Notes: generated by a model not told the origin, from the sequence alone. 64,000 bases of DNA from Pseudomonas sp. JUb42 (GCF_024807945.1 NZ_JANUFD010000017.1:62001-126000); one strand, 5' to 3'. Counted from the first letter of the stretch, positions 35,526-44,424 are shown. Numbers and translations: made by a program.

Positions 35526-37289
35526 ATGGTCAAGAAACTACCTTCCACCGATGTCGTGGTTGTCGGACTCGGCTGGGCCGGATCCATCATCGCCAATGAA
35601 CTGGCCGATGAAGGCCTGAGCGTCATCGGTTTCGAACGCGGCCCGTGGCGCGATACCGCAACCGACTTCAACGTGGCCTCCGCTGCCGACGAGTTGCGTT
35701 ACAACCGTCGCCAGGAACTGATGCTGCGCACCCGGCAGAACACCACCACCATCCGCAACAATGTCACCGAAACCGCTCTGCCAATGCGTTCCTGGGGGTC
35801 GTTCCACCCCGGCAACGGCACCGGCGGCGCGGGCAACCACTGGGCCGGCATCACCTTTCGCTTCCAGCCCAATGAGTTCCGCCTGCACAGCCACCTCACC
35901 GAGCGCTACGGCAAGGAATTGTCTCCCGAGCTGACCCTGCAGGACTGGGGCACCGACTGGGAAGAGATGGAGCCGTTCTACGCCAAGTTCGACCGCCTAG
36001 CCGGGATCTCAGGCAAGGCCGGCAATATCAAGGGCGTGATTCAGGAAGGCGGCAACACCTTCGAAGGCGCGCGTTCGGAGGAATACCCGAACCCGCCGAC
36101 CGCCCAGACCTACGCCCCCACCCTGTTCGCCGAAGCCGCCAAGAACCTCGGCTACAAGCCCTTCCCGGTGCCCTCGGCACTGGTGTCGCGCAGCTACACC
36201 AACCCCCTTGGCGTGACCATGGGCGCCTGCACCTTCTGTGGTTTCTGCACCAACTATGGTTGCGCCAACTACTCCAAGGCCAGCGCCATCACCACCGTCC
36301 TGCCCGCGTTGATCCGCAAGCCCAACTTCACTGCCCAGACCAACTGTGAAGTGCTGCGCGTGACCATGGACAGTACCGGCAAGCGCGCTACCGGTATCGT
36401 CTTCGTCGACGCCAACGGCGACCAGTTCGAACAACCGGCCGAGCTGGTAGTCATCAGTGCGTTCATCTTCGAAAACGTGCGCCTGATGCTGTTGTCCGGC
36501 GTCGGCAAGCCCTACGACCCGGTCACCAATACCGGCACCACGGGCCGCAATTACGCCTACCAGACCGCCAACAACGTGCGGCTGTTTTTCGATGACAAGA
36601 ATTTCAACCCGTTTATCGGTGGCGGCGCCATCGGCATGGGCATCGATGAATTCAACAACGACAACTTCGACCACGCAGGCCTGGGCTTTGTCGGCGGCGG
36701 CAGCACCCGGGTCACCCCGATCGGAGCCGCGCCCATCGATTCGCGTCCGCTGCCACCGGGCACCCCGACCTGGGGCAAGGAATGGAAAAAGGCCACGGTG
36801 CAGAACTACGCCAGCACCATGTCCATCGGTTGCGAAGCGAGCAGCTACGCCACGCGCACCAACTACCTGTCCCTGGACCCGACCTACAAGGATCCCCTGG
36901 GCCGCCCGCTGCTGCGCATTACCTTCGACTTCCCGGAGAACGATCGCAAGATGGCCGCCTATGTCACCGGCAAGGTGCATGAGATCGCCAAGTCGATGAA
37001 CCCGCGGCAGATGGTCGACAGTGCCCAGACCGGCCACTGGAACAGCTCGCCTTACCAGTCTTCCCACATCGTCGGCGGCTTCATCATGGGCGCCGACCCG
37101 AAGACCAGTTCGGTGAACAAATACCTGCAAGTCTGGGACGTGCCGAACCTGTTCGTGGTCGGCTCCTCGGCCTTCCCGCAGAACCCCGGCTACAACCCCA
37201 CCGGCACCGTTGCGGCGCTGGCCTTCAAGGCTGCGGACGCCATTCGCACCCGCTACCTGAAACGCCCTGGGGAGATGATCACCCTATGA
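35526..37289 (+). CDS. Gluconate 2-dehydrogenase FAD subunit (GMC oxidoreductase)
   Basis: This is a 587-residue GMC-family flavoprotein. The FAD-binding motif GLGWAG is at residues 14-19, and the C-terminal 'GYNPTGTVAALAFKAADAIR' closes the FAD domain. Cysteines Cys235, Cys238, Cys241 and Cys246 (C-x2-C-x2-C-x4-C) form a cluster of the kind that binds an iron-sulfur centre in related sugar dehydrogenases. It has no signal peptide and is probably exported with the Tat-tagged small subunit. It oxidises D-gluconate to 2-ketogluconate in the periplasm. Its stop overlaps the cytochrome start (ATGA). Confidence 0.93.
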   Translation: MVKKLPSTDVVVVGLGWAGSIIANELADEGLSVIGFERGPWRDTATDFNVASAADELRYNRRQELMLRTRQNTTTIRNNVTETALPMRSWGSFHPGNGTGGAGNHWAGITFRFQPNEFRLHSHLTERYGKELSPELTLQDWGTDWEEMEPFYAKFDRLAGISGKAGNIKGVIQEGGNTFEGARSEEYPNPPTAQTYAPTLFAEAAKNLGYKPFPVPSALVSRSYTNPLGVTMGACTFCGFCTNYGCANYSKASAITTVLPALIRKPNFTAQTNCEVLRVTMDSTGKRATGIVFVDANGDQFEQPAELVVISAFIFENVRLMLLSGVGKPYDPVTNTGTTGRNYAYQTANNVRLFFDDKNFNPFIGGGAIGMGIDEFNNDNFDHAGLGFVGGGSTRVTPIGAAPIDSRPLPPGTPTWGKEWKKATVQNYASTMSIGCEASSYATRTNYLSLDPTYKDPLGRPLLRITFDFPENDRKMAAYVTGKVHEIAKSMNPRQMVDSAQTGHWNSSPYQSSHIVGGFIMGADPKTSSVNKYLQVWDVPNLFVVGSSAFPQNPGYNPTGTVAALAFKAADAIRTRYLKRPGEMITL

Positions 37290-38512
37290 AAACTCTACTT
37301 GCGACCTGCATCGGCGTGCTCGGCCTGAGCCTGAATATCGCCCATGCCGCGACTGGCGCCGACTCCTACAACATCGTGGAAAAGGGCCGCTACCTGACCA
37401 CCCTGGGCGACTGCGCCGCGTGCCACACCCTGCCGGGCAAACCGATGTTTTCCGGTGGCGTGGTCATCGATACGCCGTTCGGCAAACTGCTGGGGGCCAA
37501 CATCACGCCTGATCAGGTCACCGGCGTCGGCCGCTGGAGCTTTGAAGACTTCCAGAATGTCATGTCCAGCGGTCATGGCCTGGACGGCAAGCTGCTCTAC
37601 GGTGCCATGCCGTACACCGCCTATACCAAGGTCAGTCGCGAAGACAACCAGGCGATCTGGGCCTACCTGAAAACCGTCGATGCGGTGGACAACAAGGTCG
37701 AGACCAACCAGTTGCCCTTCCCGTTCAGCGTGCGCAGCAGCCTGATCGGCTGGAACCTGCTGAACTTCAAGCAGGGTGAATTCAAGCCCGATCCGCAGAA
37801 ATCGGCGCAATGGAACCGGGGTGCCTATCTGGTCGAAGGCCTGGGTCACTGCGGCACCTGCCACACGCCGAAGGGCCTGACCGGTGGCGACAAGGCCGAT
37901 CAGTTCCTCGGCGGCGCCAATCTGCAAGGCTGGGTCGCACCCAACATCACCGCCAATGGCCACAGCGGCATCGGCAGTTGGAGCGAGGCCGATATCGTCC
38001 AGTACCTGAAGACCGGCGCCAACCGCTTCGACATCGCCTCAGGACCCATGGCCGAAGAAGTCGAGCACTCGTCCCAGCACTGGCAGGACGAAGACCTGAT
38101 GGCCGTGGCGGTATACCTGAAGGACGGCGCCAAGCCGAGCGAAGCGCCGAAACCTCTGGCAGCCAACACCCCGGCCATGGTCGCGGGCAAGGCGATCTAC
38201 GCCGATCGCTGCTCGGCCTGCCATATCTCCAGCGGTGAAGGCGCAGCCCATCTGTTCCCGAAACTGGCCATGGCACCATTGGTCAATGGCGACGACCCGG
38301 CCTCGCTGATTCGCGTGGTCCTCAGCGGCAGCCGCGCCGGTGCCACCGACGCCGCGCCGACCGCTCCGGCCATGCCGGCGTTTGGCTGGAACCTGTCGGA
38401 TGACAACGTCGCCGACGTGCTGACCTACGTACGCAACAGCTGGGGCAACGCCGCCCCGGCGGTGTCGGCCAGCGATGTGAAGAGCATGCGTGAGCAGCTG
38501 CAGCCCAAGTAA
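37286..38512 (+). CDS. Gluconate 2-dehydrogenase cytochrome c subunit
   Basis: This 408-residue cytochrome c has a signal peptide (to AHAA, about residue 22) and three haem-attachment motifs: CAACH (43-47), CGTCH (189-193) and CSACH (309-313). It passes electrons from the FAD subunit to ubiquinone or the oxidase at the outer face of the inner membrane. Three haems and this length are standard for GADH and related membrane dehydrogenases. A strong terminator follows. Confidence 0.94.
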   Translation: MKTLLATCIGVLGLSLNIAHAATGADSYNIVEKGRYLTTLGDCAACHTLPGKPMFSGGVVIDTPFGKLLGANITPDQVTGVGRWSFEDFQNVMSSGHGLDGKLLYGAMPYTAYTKVSREDNQAIWAYLKTVDAVDNKVETNQLPFPFSVRSSLIGWNLLNFKQGEFKPDPQKSAQWNRGAYLVEGLGHCGTCHTPKGLTGGDKADQFLGGANLQGWVAPNITANGHSGIGSWSEADIVQYLKTGANRFDIASGPMAEEVEHSSQHWQDEDLMAVAVYLKDGAKPSEAPKPLAANTPAMVAGKAIYADRCSACHISSGEGAAHLFPKLAMAPLVNGDDPASLIRVVLSGSRAGATDAAPTAPAMPAFGWNLSDDNVADVLTYVRNSWGNAAPAVSASDVKSMREQLQPK

Positions 38513-38537
38513 CAGCGGGGTGCACTGAGGTAAAAAG

Positions 38538-38572
38538 AAATGCCCGGCCTGGTTTCAGGTCGGGCATTTTTT
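38538..38572 (+). terminator. Terminator of the gluconate dehydrogenase operon
   Basis: AAATGCCCG...CGGGCATTT is an extended stem (with a one-base mismatch near CCTG/CAGG and loop GTTT) followed by TTTTTT. It begins 25 bases after the cytochrome gene stop. Confidence 0.9.
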
Positions 38573-38578
38573 ATTTCC

Positions 38579-38669
38579 TGTGGGAGCGAGGCTTGCCCGC
38601 GAATAATAGTTCAGGCGCTAGCGATGTAGCGGATGTACCGGCGATTCGCGGGCAAGCCTCGCTCCAACA
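38579..38669. repeat. REP-type inverted repeat, family B
   Basis: The arms are GGAGCGAGGCTTGCCCGCGA and its complement around a 49-base centre. The same family is at 50656-50742, with a single arm at 1938-1969. Confidence 0.85.
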
Positions 38670-38727
38670 GCGGACAGCCGCCGCGCTTTCTGCTATCACT
38701 GCCCCCATCACTACATGGGCGAATCCC

Positions 38728-38831
38728 GTGGGAGCGAATTCTGTGGGAGCGAATTCATTCGCGAAGCCGCTGTTTCAGACGCTATATAGGTGTCGGGTAC
38801 CGGCCTCTTCGCGAATGAATTCGCTCCCACA
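38728..38831. repeat. REP-type inverted repeat, family A, with a duplicated left edge
   Basis: A complete family A pair occupies 38742-38831. Directly before it, GTGGGAGCGAATTC (38728-38741) is an extra tandem copy of the left end. Such nested starts suggest insertion into, or slippage within, an older copy. Confidence 0.8.
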
Positions 38832-38835
38832 ACTG

Positions 38836-38869
38836 CACCACCACCACCACCACCACCACCACCACCACC
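38836..38869. repeat. (CAC)11 trinucleotide repeat
   Basis: Thirty-four bases of uninterrupted CAC repeats lie between the REP element and the LysR gene, ending 14 bases before its ATG. In the frame of the LysR gene the tract would encode a run of His. Confidence 0.95.
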
Positions 38870-38883
38870 GACCCGAGGCTTAC

Positions 38884-39792
38884 ATGGATAAACTGCTCGC
38901 CCTGAAGATGTTCGTCGCCAGTGTCGACGCCAAGGGCTTTTCCGCTGCCGCGCGGCAGTTGAACATTGCCACCTCTTCGGTAACGCGGATGATCGACAGC
39001 CTGGAAGCCGAGCTGGGGGCGGTGCTGCTCAATCGTTCGACTCGCCAGGTCACAGTTTCAGAAGCCGGTGCCACGTACTACCTGCGGGCGCGGCAGATTC
39101 TCGAAGACATGGCCGAAGCCGATGCGCAGATCAATGATCGCGGCGAGCTGGCGGCCGGGCAGCTGCGGGTATCGCTGCCGGTTGAGTTCGGTCGGCGCTG
39201 CATCGTGCCCTATCTGGGCAGACTGATGCAGAAGCACCCGCAACTGGAGCTGGACATCACCCTGACCGACAGCATCGTCGACCTGGTCAGCGAACGCATC
39301 GACCTGTCGATCCGCCTCGGCTCGGCGGCGCCCATGGACGGTGTGGTCAGCCGTCATCTGGGTAACTTCCAGCGTTTTGTGGTCGCCAGCCCCGCCTACC
39401 TGGCTGCAACCGGCCTGCCCGAATCCCCCCAGGACCTCACCGGCCTGAGCTGCCTGCGCTTCAACTACAGCTCGGCGCAGCAGATCTGGAACTTCGTCAG
39501 CGATGGCGAAGAACTGCGGGTGCCGGTCAGTGGCCGGGTCAAGAGCAATAACACCGAAGTGCTGCGCGAAGCGGCCCTGGCCGGCGTCGGCCTGGCCCTG
39601 CTGCCGGACTGGTTGGTCGACGGCGATATCGTCAGCGGTCAGCTGACACGATTGTTCGAGCCCTGGGCGATTACGCCCAACAACGCCATTCCAGCAATTT
39701 CCGCCCTGTACCTGCCCAACCACCGTGGCTCGAAACGGGTCAACGCCTTTATCGAATTCCTCGAAGAAGTGATGCAGCTGCGCCCGGTCTGA
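38884..39792 (+). CDS. LysR-family transcriptional regulator
   Basis: This 302-residue LysR regulator has an N-terminal winged helix ('FSAAARQLNIATSSVTRMIDSLEAELG') and a C-terminal substrate-binding domain of the CrgA-like subgroup. The start at 38884 follows CCGAGG at a short spacing. The frame is open upstream through the (CAC)11 tract, so an N-terminally extended form with a His run cannot be excluded, but the normal N-terminus 'MDKLLALKMFVA' is typical of this subgroup. The target genes are not obvious; the redox genes downstream on the same strand are candidates. Confidence 0.92.
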   Translation: MDKLLALKMFVASVDAKGFSAAARQLNIATSSVTRMIDSLEAELGAVLLNRSTRQVTVSEAGATYYLRARQILEDMAEADAQINDRGELAAGQLRVSLPVEFGRRCIVPYLGRLMQKHPQLELDITLTDSIVDLVSERIDLSIRLGSAAPMDGVVSRHLGNFQRFVVASPAYLAATGLPESPQDLTGLSCLRFNYSSAQQIWNFVSDGEELRVPVSGRVKSNNTEVLREAALAGVGLALLPDWLVDGDIVSGQLTRLFEPWAITPNNAIPAISALYLPNHRGSKRVNAFIEFLEEVMQLRPV

Positions 39793-39900
39793 TCAGCCTT
39801 CTTGTCATTTGCGCAACGCTGCGTTGCGCCGCCGCCGGATTCTCGAAATCAGTCAGTCACTCTAACGTGGAGGCCTGCAATCACTGACTTCGAGAACGCC

Positions 39901-40530
39901 ATGAACCTGCAAATCATCTCCGATTTTATCTGTCCCTGGTGCTGGATCGGCGAGAGCAATCTCGACCGTGCCCTGGAACAGACCGGCCTGGAAAGCCAGG
40001 TGCGCGTGCATTTCGTGCCCTATCAGCTCAATCCCGATATGCCGGAACAAGGCATGAACCGCCGGGAATACCGCAGCGCCAAGTTCGGCAGCTGGGCGCG
40101 CAGCCAGGCCATGGATGCGCAAGTCACTCAGGCCGGTGCGGCGGCGGGTTTGCCATTCAATTACGAGTTGATCGAAAAGACCCCGAACACCTTCGCCGCC
40201 CATCGTCTGGTCTGGCGCGAGCAGCAGGACGGTGGCGATGCCCGGCCACTGGTGCGGGCGATTTTCCGCGCTTACTTCGCCCTCGGTCTGGATATCGGCG
40301 AGCCGAGCGTACTGGCCGATATCGCCGCCCCCTTCAACCGCGACCGCGACGAGACCCTGCGCTTCCTTGCCTCCGGCGAAGGCGTGGCCGAGTTGCTCAG
40401 CGAACAGAGCCAGGCGCGCCAGGACGGTGTGCAGTCGGTGCCGAGCATGCGCATCAACCAACAGATCCTTAGCGGCGCCCAGCCGGTCAGCGTGTTTGCC
40501 CAGGTGCTGAAGCTTGGGCGTGTGGCCTGA
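39901..40530 (+). CDS. DsbA-family oxidoreductase, FrnE-like
   Basis: This is a 209-residue protein of the DsbA-like thioredoxin fold with an inserted helical domain. The redox motif is CPWC ('DFICPWCWIG'), and the C-terminal 'GVQSVPSMRINQQILSGAQP' holds the cis-proline loop. There is no signal peptide, so it is cytoplasmic, as FrnE and 2-hydroxychromene-2-carboxylate isomerase relatives are. Start at 39901 gives the standard N-terminus. Confidence 0.9.
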   Translation: MNLQIISDFICPWCWIGESNLDRALEQTGLESQVRVHFVPYQLNPDMPEQGMNRREYRSAKFGSWARSQAMDAQVTQAGAAAGLPFNYELIEKTPNTFAAHRLVWREQQDGGDARPLVRAIFRAYFALGLDIGEPSVLADIAAPFNRDRDETLRFLASGEGVAELLSEQSQARQDGVQSVPSMRINQQILSGAQPVSVFAQVLKLGRVA

Positions 40531-40573
40531 GCTGCTTTGACAAAACACAGCCCAACCAAATTGCAATGCATCC

Positions 40574-40625
40574 GTGGGACCGGCTTTAGCCGGGAATGCG
40601 ATTTCCCGGCTAAAGCCGGTCCCAC
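40574..40625. repeat. Perfect 23-bp inverted repeat, family D
   Basis: GTGGGACCGGCTTTAGCCGG and three further bases pair perfectly with the right arm around the loop TGCGAT. It ends 29 bases before the start codon of the Old Yellow Enzyme gene. Relatives are at 26201 (one arm) and 50157-50243. Confidence 0.85.
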
Positions 40626-40654
40626 AGTGTTCTCTACTCTGCGGAATATCTGAT

Positions 40655-41767
40655 ATGACCCGTCTTCTGTTCACCCCCATCAACATCGGCCAGCTGTCCC
40701 TTGATCACCGCGTCGCCATGGCGCCCCTCACCCGCTCCCGGGCAGGCGCAGGCAACGTACCCAATGCGATGAATGTCGAGTACTACCGCCAACGCGCCTC
40801 GGCGGCACTGATCATCAGCGAGGCCACGCAAATCTCCCAGCAGGGTCAGGGCTATGCCTGGACACCGGGCATCCACAGCGCCGAGCAGGTTGCCGGCTGG
40901 AAAGCCGTGAGTGATGCCGTGCACGGTGCTGGCGGCCATATGTTCCTGCAACTCTGGCATGTCGGCCGCGTCTCTCATCCGCAGTTCCAGCCCGGCGGCG
41001 GCCTGCCGGTGGCGCCCAGCGCCCTGCCCGTTCCCGGCAAGACCTTTATCCTCGATGAACAAGGCAATGGCGTGTGGGGTGATGTACCGGTGCCTCAGGA
41101 ACTGAACCTGGACGGCATCGCGGCAATCATCGATGACTACCGCCACGCCGCGCGCAACGCCATGCTCGCCGGGATGGACGGCGTCGAGATCCACGCCGGT
41201 AACGGCTATCTGCTCGACCAGTTCATCAACAGCAACAGCAATCATCGCCAGGACTGCTACGGCGGCAGCTTCGAGAACCGTGCCCGGCTGCTGCTGGAAG
41301 TGGTCAATGCCGTGGTCGAGGAAGTCGGCGCCGATCGGGTGGCTGTGCGCCTGACACCCATGGGCCGTTTCATGGGCATGGGCGACGACACGCCTAAAGC
41401 TACCTTCGGTTATATCGCCCGCCAGCTCAGCCGCCTCAACCTGGCCTACCTGCACTTGGTCGAACCCGCCATGGTCGGCACCGTGCTCGATGAAAACTAC
41501 GACCCGAACTGGGATGCCATTATCAAGCAACTGCGCCATGACTATCGCGGCGTGCTGATGCTTGCCGGTGGCTACGACCAGGCCAGCGCCGAAAAAGCCC
41601 TGCTCGACGGCCGTGCCGATCTGATTGCCTTTGGCCGTCCGTTCATTGCCAACCCGGACCTGCCTGCACGCCTGTACGGCAACCACGCCCTCAACGACGC
41701 CGACGGCAGCCGTTTCTTCGGCGGCGATGCCAAGGGTTATATCGACTACCCGGTTTTGGCATCCTGA
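40655..41767 (+). CDS. Alkene reductase, Old Yellow Enzyme family (NemA-like)
   Basis: This is a 370-residue FMN enzyme that reduces activated C=C bonds, nitro compounds or nitrate esters with NAD(P)H. The family features are 'HRVAMAPLTRSRA', 'ATQISQQGQGYAWTPGIHS', 'QLWHVGRVSHP' and 'NSNHRQDCYGGSFENRARLLLEVV'. The substrate-binding pair is His-x2-Asn ('EIHAGNGYLL') rather than the His/His of E. coli NemA. The start at 40655 is used because the longer frame from 40574 runs through the repeat. The next gene follows after 10 bases, so the two are probably co-transcribed. Confidence 0.93.
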   Translation: MTRLLFTPINIGQLSLDHRVAMAPLTRSRAGAGNVPNAMNVEYYRQRASAALIISEATQISQQGQGYAWTPGIHSAEQVAGWKAVSDAVHGAGGHMFLQLWHVGRVSHPQFQPGGGLPVAPSALPVPGKTFILDEQGNGVWGDVPVPQELNLDGIAAIIDDYRHAARNAMLAGMDGVEIHAGNGYLLDQFINSNSNHRQDCYGGSFENRARLLLEVVNAVVEEVGADRVAVRLTPMGRFMGMGDDTPKATFGYIARQLSRLNLAYLHLVEPAMVGTVLDENYDPNWDAIIKQLRHDYRGVLMLAGGYDQASAEKALLDGRADLIAFGRPFIANPDLPARLYGNHALNDADGSRFFGGDAKGYIDYPVLAS

Positions 41768-41777
41768 GGATCCGCAC

Positions 41778-42923
41778 ATGAGCACTTCTGCATCTGGAAA
41801 AGCCCTGATCATCGGCGGGTCCCTGGGCGGCCTGTTCATGGCAACGCTGCTGCGCGCCAGTGGCTGGGAGGTGGACGTTTACGAGCGTTCCGCCGCCGAA
41901 CTGGACAGCCGTGGCGGTGGCATCGTACTGCAACCCGATGTGCTGCAAGCCCTGCGTTACGCCGGGATCAGGCCAAGCCATGCCCTGGGCGTAATGTCCC
42001 GCGAACGCCTGTACCTGCGCCGGGACGGCAGCATTGCCCATCAGCAATTGATGCCGCAGATGCAGACCTCATGGAACACCTTGTACAACACCCTGATGGC
42101 CGGTTTTCCCGAAGCCCGCTATCACCGGGGCGCCGAACTGGTCGAGCTGACTCAGCATGAACAGCGAGTCAGTGCCCGCTTCGCCGACGGTCGCGAGGCT
42201 GAGGGAGATCTGCTGATCGGTGCCGATGGTGCTGGCTCAACCGTGCGGCATCTGGTTTTACCGGGCATGCAGCCTTCGTATTCAGGCTATGTGGTCTGGC
42301 GCGGACTGATCGAAGAACGCCAGTTGCCGGAGAGCGCCGCGTATTTGCTGCGGGAGAACTTCGTGTTTCAGCAGGACCCGCAATCACTGATGCTCGAGTA
42401 CATGGTGCCGGGCCTCGATGGCTCGGTGGCCGACCAGCAGCGGCGCTATAACTGGCTGTGGTATCTCAAGGCGGCCAAGGGCGCGCAACTGGATGGCGTG
42501 CTGACCGACCGTGACGGCGTACGCCGCAATCACTCGGTGCCGCCGGGCAGCCTGGCGCCGGAACGCGATGCCTGGCTGCGGGACATGGCGCAACAAAAAC
42601 TGAACCCGGCGTTGCGCAGCCTCGTGGAGCTGACCGACGATATTTTCGTGCAGGCCATTCAGGATTTTCAGGTGCCGAAGATGGTGTTCAACCGCGTGTT
42701 GCTCACCGGTGACGCCGCCTTCGTACCCCGTCCCCATACAGCGGGCAGCACCGCCAAAGCAGCCGCCAATGCCCTGGCCTTGGTCCAGGCCTTGAAGAAC
42801 GGCGGCGATCTCGATGCTGCCCTGCTCGTCTGGCAGCAGCGTCAGTTGCTCGAAGGCGCGCGCATGAGCGACTGGGGCATGGAGATGGGCAACCGGATCA
42901 TGGGCATCGCCCAATCCGCCTGA
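41778..42923 (+). CDS. FAD-dependent monooxygenase, dihydroxypyridine-hydroxylase-like
   Basis: This is a 381-residue class A flavin monooxygenase. The FAD motif is GGSLGG in 'ALIIGGSLGGLFMATLLRAS', the second FAD motif is 'DLLIGADGAGSTVR', and the GD motif is 'VLLTGDAAFVPRPHTAGS'. The 'YSGYVVWRGLI' and 'FNWYWY'-type stretches are like 2,6-dihydroxypyridine 3-hydroxylase. Substrate unknown, likely an aromatic or heteroaromatic ring. It starts after TGAGGA at 41778 and sits three bases from the convergent HxlR gene. Confidence 0.88.
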   Translation: MSTSASGKALIIGGSLGGLFMATLLRASGWEVDVYERSAAELDSRGGGIVLQPDVLQALRYAGIRPSHALGVMSRERLYLRRDGSIAHQQLMPQMQTSWNTLYNTLMAGFPEARYHRGAELVELTQHEQRVSARFADGREAEGDLLIGADGAGSTVRHLVLPGMQPSYSGYVVWRGLIEERQLPESAAYLLRENFVFQQDPQSLMLEYMVPGLDGSVADQQRRYNWLWYLKAAKGAQLDGVLTDRDGVRRNHSVPPGSLAPERDAWLRDMAQQKLNPALRSLVELTDDIFVQAIQDFQVPKMVFNRVLLTGDAAFVPRPHTAGSTAKAAANALALVQALKNGGDLDAALLVWQQRQLLEGARMSDWGMEMGNRIMGIAQSA

Positions 42924-42926
42924 CGA

Positions 42927-43364
42927 TCAGGACGCCGCGTCGAGGGGCTCGCTTTCCTCGCGAGCCTCGCGAACCTGCATGATGCGCGGCAGGTTGTTCT
43001 CGATCCAGCAGGCCAGGCTGACGACCTGCAAGGCCACTTCCTCGCCCATGGGCGTCAGGCGGTACTCGACATGGGGCGGCACCACCGGCAGCGAGCGGCG
43101 ATCGACGAAGCCGTCCTGCTCCAGATTCTGCAGAGTCTGGGACAGCATCTTCTCGCTGACCCCGCCGATCTTGCGGCGCAATTCGCTGAAACGGTGCATG
43201 CCACTGCGCAGCACCACCAGCACCAGCACGCCCCAGCGGCTGCAGACATGGCTCAGAATCAGCCGTGACGGACATTCGCTGGCCAGGAGAAACCCCGCCT
43301 TGGCCGACTCGACATCCAGCAAGGTGGTGATGTAAGGCCGCTTGGTCGTTTCGTTATCGCTCAT
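42927..43364 (-). CDS. HxlR-family transcriptional regulator (QorR/YtfH-like)
   Basis: This is a 145-residue winged-helix regulator. The HxlR core is 'CPSRLILSHVCSRWGVLVLVVLRSGMHRFSELRRKIGGVSEKML' in adjoining parts. One Cys lies in the N-terminal region (CPSR) and others at 'VCSRW', which may sense electrophiles or quinones as in related regulators. It is divergent from the qorB-like gene, the same arrangement as E. coli ytfH/ytfG, and probably represses it. Confidence 0.92.
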   Translation of the reverse strand: MSDNETTKRPYITTLLDVESAKAGFLLASECPSRLILSHVCSRWGVLVLVVLRSGMHRFSELRRKIGGVSEKMLSQTLQNLEQDGFVDRRSLPVVPPHVEYRLTPMGEEVALQVVSLACWIENNLPRIMQVREAREESEPLDAAS

Positions 43365-43368
43365 GACA

Positions 43369-43401
43369 CTAACCTTTTTGTACGTACTTACGAAAGGTTA
43401 G
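43369..43401. promoter_or_regulatory. Inverted repeat in the HxlR/qorB divergent promoter
   Basis: CTAACCTTT (43369-43377) and AAAGGTTAG (43393-43401) are perfect 9-base arms around a 15-base centre that contains GTACGTAC. It begins five bases upstream of the HxlR start codon (43364) and ends 51 bases before qorB, so a bound regulator would affect both genes. Confidence 0.6.
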
Positions 43402-43452
43402 CACCTTGTCTATGCTGGCGTCTCTTTCTGAACGACACCAAGGACAACATTC

Positions 43453-44310
43453 ATGATCCTCGTCACAGGCGCCACCGGCCAACTGGGCCGTCTCGTTATC
43501 CAACAACTGCTGATGAACGTTCCTGCCACACAAATCGTCGCTGCCGTGCGCAGCCCGGAAAAAGCCAGCGACCTGGCCGCCCTGGGTGTGGTCGTGCGCA
43601 AGGCCGACTACTCGGATCCGGCCACACTGGCAAGCGCTCTGGAGGGCGTGGATAAAGTCCTGCTGATTTCCTCCAACGAACTCGGCCAGCGCTTCACCCA
43701 GCACAGCGCGGTCATCGATGCGGCCAAGGCTGCCGGGGTCAAGCTGCTGGCCTACACCAGTGTGCTGCATGCCGACACCTCGCTCCTGGCCCTGGCCGAA
43801 GAACATCGCCAGACCGAAGACTACCTGCGTAAATCCGGCGTGCCCTTCGCCCTGTTGCGCAATGGTTGGTATCACGAAAATTACGCCGCTTCGGTGCCAT
43901 CGGCTTTGGCCCATGGCGCGCATTTCGGCAGCGCCGGTACTGGCCGTATCAGCTCGGCCGCCCGTGCCGACTACGCTGGCGCAGCCGCAGCCGTGCTCAC
44001 GTCCAGCGACAGCCAGGCGGGCAAGGTCTATGAGCTGGCCGGCGACGACGCTTACACCCTGAGCGACTTCGCCGCCCTGATCGCCAAGCAATCCGGCCAG
44101 CCCGTGGTCTACACCGACCTGCCGGAAGCCGAATTCAAGGGCGCCCTGCTGGGTGCCGGTCTGCCGGAAGAGTTTGCTGAACTGCTGGCCAACTCCGACG
44201 CCGCCGCGGCCAAGGGCGCACTGTTCGATGACAGCCGTCAACTGAGCACGCTGATTGGTCGCGGGACGGCGCCGTTGTCGGCGAGTGTTGCGGCGGCGTT
44301 GCCGAAGTAA
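43453..44310 (+). CDS. qorB: NAD(P)H:quinone oxidoreductase, NmrA-type SDR
   Basis: This 285-residue protein matches E. coli QorB (YtfG) along its length. It has the nucleotide motif 'VTGATGQLGRLVI', then 'AVRSPEKASDLAALGVVVRKADYSD' in adjoining parts, 'KLLAYTSVLHADTS', 'LLRNGWYHENYA' and 'GALFDDSRQLSTLIGR'. It reduces quinones with NADPH in the cytoplasm. The divergent HxlR gene and the palindrome between them suggest induction by quinone or electrophile stress. Confidence 0.94.
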   Translation: MILVTGATGQLGRLVIQQLLMNVPATQIVAAVRSPEKASDLAALGVVVRKADYSDPATLASALEGVDKVLLISSNELGQRFTQHSAVIDAAKAAGVKLLAYTSVLHADTSLLALAEEHRQTEDYLRKSGVPFALLRNGWYHENYAASVPSALAHGAHFGSAGTGRISSAARADYAGAAAAVLTSSDSQAGKVYELAGDDAYTLSDFAALIAKQSGQPVVYTDLPEAEFKGALLGAGLPEEFAELLANSDAAAAKGALFDDSRQLSTLIGRGTAPLSASVAAALPK

Positions 44311-44335
44311 GCACACCCTGCCAGCTGGAAATAAT

Positions 44336-44424
44336 GGTGGGAGCGAATTCGTTCACGAAATCGGTTGCAGGCGATGAAGATGCGTCGAATGTACCGACCT
44401 CTTCGCGAATGAATTCGCTCCCAA
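44336..44424. repeat. REP-type inverted repeat, family A, diverged left arm
   Basis: The left arm reads GGGAGCGAATTCGTTCACGA and the right arm is the standard TTCGCGAATGAATTCGCTCC. It lies between the convergent qorB-like and ATPase genes. Confidence 0.8.

Noticed and set aside
38836..38869. (CAC)11 tract as an engineered His tag
   Set aside because: The run is in a noncoding position before a native LysR start and is flanked by native REP sequence; nothing suggests a vector.
38593..38883. N-terminal extension of the LysR gene with a poly-His run
   Set aside because: It reads through two REP elements and the (CAC)11 tract; the normal LysR start is at 38884. The repeat itself is kept as a finding.
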